This document shows positions 58,183-64,000 of a DNA stretch of 64,000 bases, in pieces (positions within the stretch are counted from its first letter, which is position 1; the number at the start of each line of letters is the position of its first letter). This stretch comes from PALSA-693 sp963781155 (lineage in GTDB: Bacteria; Actinomycetota; Acidimicrobiia; Acidimicrobiales; Palsa-688). The stretch lies in assembly GCA_963781155.1 (NCBI GenBank), contig CAWAEC010000007.1:372001-436000 (forward strand). Direction: 5' to 3'. Under the pieces are notes generated by a model, which saw nothing but the letters and a program-made list of their open reading frames with translations, was not told the origin of the DNA and ran no database searches. The position numbers and the translations under genes are program-made.

Positions 58183-59115
58183 ATGCCCGAACCATCTGGA
58201 CGACAGATCCGCCTTGTTCACGAAGACCAGGAGGCGGTGATCGTGGAAGTGGGTGCCGGGCTCAGGACCTACACCGCGGGCGGCCGGGCCGTCCTCGACG
58301 GCTACGGGCCGAGCGACATGATCTCGGGCGGACGGGGCCAGGCCCTGATCCCGTGGCCAAACCGGCTCGGCGACGGGCACTTCGAGTGGGATGGCCAGGA
58401 CTTGCAGACCGCACTGACCGAACCGGAGCAACACAACGCCATCCACGGGCTGGTCCGGTGGGAGCCCTGGTCGTTGGCCGAGCAACACCCCGACCGGGCC
58501 CGGCTCGAGTACCGCCTCCACCCCCAACCCGGTTGGCCGTGGATCCTGGACCTGGCCGTGACCTACACCCTCTCCAACGCCGGGCTCGAGGCGCGCACGA
58601 CAGCAGTCAATCTGGAGGGCGGGGTCGGACGATGTCCGTTCGGGGTCGGCTGGCATCCGTACCTGTTCGCGTTCGGCGGTCTGGTGGACGACACCGAGCT
58701 GACGTTCCAGGCCGGCTCCACCTACGTGATGGACGAGCGAGGCCTGCCGGCGGGCACCGCGGCCGTCGCCGGGGGTGCTCTCGACTTCAGCGCCGGCCGG
58801 CGCATCGGATCGGCCCATCTGGATGCGGGGTTCACCGACCTGGCTCGCGACGCCGCCGGGCGCGCCGTTGTCGAGTTGGCGGCCACCGACGGGAGCGGCC
58901 AGCGAACCCGTCTCTGGATGGACGGTGCGTACGGCTACCTGATGGTCTTCACCGGGGACACCCTGGCAGAGCCGCAGCGGCGCCGGCGGGGGGTGGCGGT
59001 AGAGCCGATGACGTGCGCCCCGAACATGCTGCAAAACGGTTTCGGGCGAGTCGTGCTCGAGGAGGGAGCGACCTTCGAGGCGGTCTGGGGACTGGAGGCG
59101 GCGGACCGTGGGTGA
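58183..59115 (+). CDS. Aldose 1-epimerase family protein
   Basis: The galactose-mutarotase-like beta-sandwich protein has 310 residues. IPWPNRLGDGHFEWDGQDLQ near residue 63, EQHNAIHGLVRWEPW (catalytic His of the NxxHG motif) and CPFGVGWHPYLFAFGG (second His) match the family. VAVEPMTCAPNML carries the catalytic Glu (usually EPxTxxPN). It interconverts anomers of a free sugar. ATG 58183 is the clear start. It follows the 6C-like RNA and is ended by a GC hairpin at 59168-59194. Confidence 0.92.
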   Translation: MPEPSGRQIRLVHEDQEAVIVEVGAGLRTYTAGGRAVLDGYGPSDMISGGRGQALIPWPNRLGDGHFEWDGQDLQTALTEPEQHNAIHGLVRWEPWSLAEQHPDRARLEYRLHPQPGWPWILDLAVTYTLSNAGLEARTTAVNLEGGVGRCPFGVGWHPYLFAFGGLVDDTELTFQAGSTYVMDERGLPAGTAAVAGGALDFSAGRRIGSAHLDAGFTDLARDAAGRAVVELAATDGSGQRTRLWMDGAYGYLMVFTGDTLAEPQRRRRGVAVEPMTCAPNMLQNGFGRVVLEEGATFEAVWGLEAADRG

Positions 59116-59167
59116 TGCCGGCGCCCGCCTTCTTGCTCATTAGGGGGCAGGGGGCGGGCCGGAGGAA

Positions 59168-59194
59168 GCCCCGCCGTTTCGTGGACGGCGGGGC
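59168..59194 (+). terminator. GC-rich hairpin after the epimerase gene
   Basis: GCCCCGCCGT / ACGGCGGGGC forms a 10-bp stem with a 7-base loop, 53 bases after the epimerase stop. A T-tract is lacking (CGTTCTC follows), as is common in actinobacteria. It may stop transcription from either side. Confidence 0.5.
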
Positions 59195-59220
59195 CGTTCT
59201 CGGCCGAGGGGGGGAGGGCG

Positions 59221-59425
59221 TGGGATACGACAGAGAAAGGGCTGGGGCCGGCGGCCGGGACGTTCTCTGTCGTGCGAGCCGGTTTGGGAGGCTGTGAATT
59301 GCGACAGAGAAAGGGGTTGTGCCGGCCGCGGGGCCGTTCTCTGTCGTGCCAGCCGGTTTGGGAGGCTGTGAATTGCGACAGAGAAAGGGCTGGGGCCGGC
59401 GGCCGGGACGTTCTCTGTCGTGCGG
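59221..59425. repeat. Three 74-bp tandem units, each an imperfect palindrome
   Basis: GACAGAGAA begins at 59229, 59303 and 59377, an exact 74-base period. Each is matched 25 bases on by TTCTCTGTC (59263, 59337, 59411), so each 43-base core can fold with a GC-rich middle (CCGGCGGCCGG). The spacers CGTGCnAGCCGGTTTGGGAGG and CTGTGAATTGCG are near-identical. Degenerate arms (CCTCTGTC near 59510 and AACAGAGAAG near 59551) follow. The region has no gene. It resembles REP/BIME-type elements. Confidence 0.85.
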
Positions 59426-59470
59426 GCAGCGTTCGGGACTGGGGCCGGGCATGCGGCCGGGCGAGCGACC

Positions 59471-59503
59471 GGGCGTGGGCCGGGCGTGGGCCGGGCGTGA
59501 AGC
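59471..59503. repeat. Short tandem repeat, 11-bp unit
   Basis: GGGCGTGGGCC occurs twice, with a third altered copy (GGGCGTGAAGCC). It lies between the 74-bp repeats and aceA. It has no evident role. Confidence 0.6.
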
Positions 59504-59633
59504 CGGGGTCCTCTGTCTTGCGGGCCGTGTCGGGGGAGGGCGGGGAAGGATGCAAACAGAGAAGAACGAGGCCGGGCCGGCGGCCCAGTAGGCACGCCCA
59601 TGCTCTTGATGCCACCCGGCGAGGGCCAGGCCC

Positions 59634-60944
59634 CTACCCGGCCGTCGAGAACTGCGCCTCCTCCGTGGAGCCGCTGAGCGCCAGGGTCGAGGCCGTCCCG
59701 CCCGACAGCGTGGTCATGATGTCATCGAAGTAGCCGGCCCCAACCTCCCGCTGGTGGCGGGTGGCGGTGTAGCCCTCCTCCTCGAGCGAGAACTCCTGCT
59801 GCTGGAGTTCCACGTACGCGCTCATACCCCGCTCCGCGTATCCCCGGGCCAGGGCGAAGGTGGACTGGTTGAGGGCATGCCACCCGGCCAGGGTCACGAA
59901 CTGGAACGTGTACCCCATGGCACCCAGCTCCTTCTGGAAGCGGGCAATGGTCAGGTCATCCAGGTGCTTCTTCCAGTTGAACGACGGCGAGCAGTTGTAC
60001 GCCAGCATCTTCTCCGGGTACCGCTCTTTGATGGCCTCGGCGAAGACCCGGGCCTCCTCCAGGTCCGGCGTGGAGGTCTCACACCAGACCAGATCAGCGT
60101 GGGGGGCATAGGCCAGGCCTCGGGCCACAGCGATGGGCATCCCCGCCCGCACGTAGTGGAACCCTTCCGGCGAGCGCTCGCCGGTGCAGAACGGCCGGTC
60201 CCCCTCGTCCACATCGCTGGTGAGCAGGGTGGCGCCGAGAGAGTCGGTCCGGGCCACCACCAGGGTGGGGACGTTGCAGACGTCGGCAGCCAAGCGGGCC
60301 GCGGCCAGGGTCCGGACGTGCTGGGCGGTGGGAACGAGCACCTTGCCGCCCATATGGCCACACTTTTTTTCCGAAGACAGCTGGTCCTCGAAGTGAACGC
60401 CGGCAGCGCCCGCCTCGATCATGCCCTTCATGAGCTCGAAGGCGTTGAGGGCGCCCCCGAAGCCGGCTTCGGCGTCGGCGACGATCGGGACCATCCAGTG
60501 GCGGTGCCCGTCGCTTTCGGGTCGTCCCCAGCGCTCGGCCCATTCGATCTGGTCGGCGCGCCGGAGGGCGTTGTTGATGCGGCGGACCACGGCGGGGACG
60601 CTGTTGGCGGCGTACAGGCTCTGGTCCGGGTACACCTGCTCCGACAGGTTGGCGTCAGCCGCCACCTGCCAGCCGGACAGGTAGATGGCCTGCAGACCGG
60701 CCTTGACCATCTCCACCGCTTGGCCACCGCTGAGGGCTCCCAGGGCGTTGACGTAGTCCTCCTCGTGGAGCAGCGACCAGAGCCGCTCGGCTCCCTGCCG
60801 GGCCAGGCTGTGCTCGACCGGCACCGAGCCGCGCAGGCGGACCACGTCCGCGGCCGAGTACGGGCGGTTGACCCCCTGCCAGCGGGCTTCATGGGCCCAG
60901 CGGTGCTCGAGATCGGCGGTGGCGGCGTCGAACGGCGTCGTCAT
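59634..60944 (-). CDS. aceA: Isocitrate lyase
   Basis: This enzyme cleaves isocitrate to glyoxylate and succinate, the first step of the glyoxylate shunt used on fatty acids and acetate. The 436-residue protein is of the short prokaryotic type. WQVAADANLSEQVYPDQSLY, PIVADAEAGFGGALNAFEL, the catalytic loop SSEKKCGHMGGKVL (nucleophilic Cys), VVARTDSLGA and LAYNCSPSFNW are all present. ATG 60944 lies 46 bases after aceB, so the two form an operon. Confidence 0.96.
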   Translation of the reverse strand: MTTPFDAATADLEHRWAHEARWQGVNRPYSAADVVRLRGSVPVEHSLARQGAERLWSLLHEEDYVNALGALSGGQAVEMVKAGLQAIYLSGWQVAADANLSEQVYPDQSLYAANSVPAVVRRINNALRRADQIEWAERWGRPESDGHRHWMVPIVADAEAGFGGALNAFELMKGMIEAGAAGVHFEDQLSSEKKCGHMGGKVLVPTAQHVRTLAAARLAADVCNVPTLVVARTDSLGATLLTSDVDEGDRPFCTGERSPEGFHYVRAGMPIAVARGLAYAPHADLVWCETSTPDLEEARVFAEAIKERYPEKMLAYNCSPSFNWKKHLDDLTIARFQKELGAMGYTFQFVTLAGWHALNQSTFALARGYAERGMSAYVELQQQEFSLEEEGYTATRHQREVGAGYFDDIMTTLSGGTASTLALSGSTEEAQFSTAG

Positions 60945-60990
60945 TGGAGAGAGGTCCTTTCGGAAGTCACAGGGTTGGTGTTCGGGGGTT

Positions 60991-62547
<1,557 letters not shown>

Positions 62548-62566
62548 CGAGGTGGGCACGACCTCG

Positions 62567-62596
62567 ATTATGTAAAAAGAATGGCCGACTTGTCGA
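62567..62596 (-). promoter_or_regulatory. aceB promoter candidate
   Basis: On the minus strand TCGACA, 18 bases and CATAAT (62572-62567) match five of six consensus bases each. Transcription would start about 13 bases before the aceB ATG, leaving a very short leader. The -35 (TCGACA) lies in the sequence TTGTCGA/TCGACAA, which is repeated in inverted order at 62646-62652. Confidence 0.55.
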
Positions 62597-62633
62597 CCCA
62601 AACATCGCTCATCCTTGCGCGATACGTGAAGAA

Positions 62634-64000
62634 ATGAGAAACTTCTCGACAATGTCGTCGGAAGTCCTGGATCCGTTGCTGTTCGGACGGCGTTTGCGCC
62701 ATTACCGCCGCCAGGCGGGGCTGACCCTGGAGTCGCTCGGCGAGGCCGTCGGCCGGGCTCCCTCGTCCCTCTCCCAACTCGAGAACGGACACCGGGAGCC
62801 TCGCCTCTCGACCGTCAATCAGCTGGCGGGGGCGCTCGGATGCCGGCCCTCCGATCTGCTGGATCCGAGCGCCCCCAACCGGCGGGCCGAGCTCGAGGTC
62901 GCCCTTGCTCACGTCCAGGAGGACCCGCTCTACCAGAGCCTGCGGCTGCCGTACCTGCGGCCCTCGGCCCGACTGGATGACGTCGCCCTCGAGCATCTGG
63001 TGGCGCTGTACGACCGGATACGCCGGTTGTCGGCGGCGGGAGGTCGCCAGGTGATGGGCCAGGTGACGGTGGAGCGCGGGGCCCGGGCGGCCAACGCGGC
63101 CATGCGCGAGGAGATGCGCAAGCGGGACAACTATTTCCAGGAGATCGAACGGGCAGCCGGCCAGGCCCTCGACGCCGTCGGCTACAGCGGACCCGGAGCG
63201 GTGTCGGAGCGTCATCTGGCGGACCTGGCCGGGTACTACGGGTTCACGGTGGCCCGGGTCCAGGATCTGCCCCCCTCGACGCGATCTATCTCGGACCTGC
63301 GCCATCGGGTCATTTACGTCCCCCAGCGCAACGTGACGGGCGGCATGCGCCCGGCCCGCTCGGTCATCGCTCAGACCCTCGGCCGCTTCGCCCTCGGCCA
63401 CCGGGACCCGGTTGATTTCGAGGGCTACGTCCGCCAGCGGGTGGAAGCCAACTACTACGCCGGGGCTCTGCTGGCGCCCGAGCGGTCTGTGGTCCGCATG
63501 CTGGCGGACGCGAAAGCCCGTGAGGACATCTCGGTCGAGGACCTCAACGAGAGCTTCTACATCTCCTACGAGATGGCCGCCCACCGGCTCACCAACCTCA
63601 TCACCCGTCACTTCGACATCCCGGTCCATTTCCAGCGTTCCGATCCGGAAGGCGTGCTCTGGAAGGCCTACGAAAACGACGGGGTCCTGCTGCCCTCCGA
63701 CGTTGACGGCACGATCGAGGGCCAGCGCCTCTGCCGGTGGTGGACTTCGCGCCAAGCCTTCGAGTCGGAGGACCCGGACGCACTGCACTGCCAGTACACC
63801 GAGACGGTTACCGGCACATTCTGGTGTGCCACCCAGATCGGCCTGGACCGGGACCGCGGCGACGCAGTCACGATCGGCACCGTCGCCAGCGCCGCCCACT
63901 GGTTCCGTGGCAGCGAGACCACCCGGCGGGCGGTGTCGCACTGCCCGGAGCCGTCGTGTTGCAGGCGTCCCGTGGACGAGGCGGTCGATCGGTGGGAGGG
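62634..64000 (+). CDS. RamB/ScfR-family transcriptional regulator, 3' end cut by window edge
   Basis: This is a short-chain fatty acid/acetate regulator, open to the right edge (455 residues visible, nearly complete). It has an N-terminal XRE HTH (FGRRLRHYRRQAGLTLESLG, then RAPSSLSQLENGHREPRLS), a middle ImmA/IrrE-type region without an intact HExxH zinc site (GRFALGHRDPVDF), and a C-terminal DUF2083-like domain with HCPEPSCCRRPVDEAV. RamB in corynebacteria and mycobacteria controls aceA/aceB. Here the gene is divergent from aceBA, so it very likely controls it. Start ATG 62634 (or 62652). Confidence 0.9.
   Translation, partial: MRNFSTMSSEVLDPLLFGRRLRHYRRQAGLTLESLGEAVGRAPSSLSQLENGHREPRLSTVNQLAGALGCRPSDLLDPSAPNRRAELEVALAHVQEDPLYQSLRLPYLRPSARLDDVALEHLVALYDRIRRLSAAGGRQVMGQVTVERGARAANAAMREEMRKRDNYFQEIERAAGQALDAVGYSGPGAVSERHLADLAGYYGFTVARVQDLPPSTRSISDLRHRVIYVPQRNVTGGMRPARSVIAQTLGRFALGHRDPVDFEGYVRQRVEANYYAGALLAPERSVVRMLADAKAREDISVEDLNESFYISYEMAAHRLTNLITRHFDIPVHFQRSDPEGVLWKAYENDGVLLPSDVDGTIEGQRLCRWWTSRQAFESEDPDALHCQYTETVTGTFWCATQIGLDRDRGDAVTIGTVASAAHWFRGSETTRRAVSHCPEPSCCRRPVDEAVDRWE

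Noticed and set aside
59221..59425. CRISPR array
   Set aside because: The spacers between the repeats are themselves near-identical and the unit is palindromic along 43 bases; there are no unique spacers and no cas genes.
62568..63941. 457-residue minus-strand open frame
   Set aside because: It is antisense to the RamB-like regulator, which has clear domains and runs off the window.

Overview
The window is very GC-rich, densely coded DNA from a bacterial chromosome, most likely an actinobacterium (Actinomycetota). The pointers are many GTG/TTG starts, a RamB/ScfR-type regulator next to aceBA, luciferase-like (F420-type) oxidoreductases, many crotonase and SDR enzymes, a TreY-TreZ trehalose pathway and a candidate 6C RNA. 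An uncultured soil or freshwater lineage such as Acidimicrobiia would fit, but the sequence alone does not fix the class. I see no prophage, transposase or CRISPR array.

Layout. 1-5.5 kb: truncated queC and queD (7-deazaguanine synthesis), a TauE/SafE permease, a HoxN-type Ni/Co transporter divergent from a Fur-family regulator with a 21-bp palindrome between them, a DUF4389 membrane protein, a Cys-rich unknown protein and dtd. 5.8-9.6 kb: a GT2-GtrA glycosyltransferase, a UDP-sulfoquinovose synthase (frameshifted) and a secreted GH16 glycosidase. 9.9-15.3 kb: a respiratory/copper assembly block with two unusual fusions (polytopic membrane protein-SCO1 and CtaG-YceI), a lipoprotein and a CMD-like protein. 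15.3-26.7 kb: crotonases, SDR, a frameshifted LLM oxidoreductase, an orphan LuxR protein divergent from a 1009-residue XRE-ATPase regulator, malonyl-CoA decarboxylase and a GNAT protein. 26.7-31.8 kb: an RNA-rich stretch (structured RNA with a strong terminator, tRNA-Gly(CCC), gene and tRNA remnants), then two SDRs, a peptidoglycan-binding protein, a secreted protein and a VOC protein.

32-41 kb: a Baeyer-Villiger-type monooxygenase, a 2-hydroxyacid dehydrogenase and, divergent from it, the most striking locus: a conserved partner gene, then a UGSC-family selenoprotein whose in-frame TGA (36200-36202) is followed by a SECIS-like hairpin, then an SDR. After these come a probable EthD-like protein, an MDR dehydrogenase, a second LLM enzyme, an SDR stump and a methyltransferase. 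41.4-47.7 kb: the overlapping operon treY-treZ-malQ (trehalose from alpha-glucan). 47.7-57.8 kb: a DUF35/thiolase pair, YihY, an SGNH hydrolase, DUF72, DUF1697, a crotonase, two acyl-CoA synthetases and an SRPBCC protein. 57.9-59.6 kb: a palindromic operator, promoter and 6C-like RNA, then an aldose epimerase, and then three 74-bp tandem palindromic repeats. 59.6-64 kb: aceBA (glyoxylate shunt) divergent from a RamB-like regulator cut by the window end.

Together the genes describe an aerobic heterotroph living on fatty acids, steroids or other ring compounds (crotonases, acyl-CoA ligases, BVMO, glyoxylate shunt), with trehalose as a likely stress solute. Four genes (fur, sqdB, an LLM oxidoreductase, an SDR) carry single-base frameshifts in G/C-rich runs. 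This looks more like assembly error than gene decay, but reads are needed to decide.
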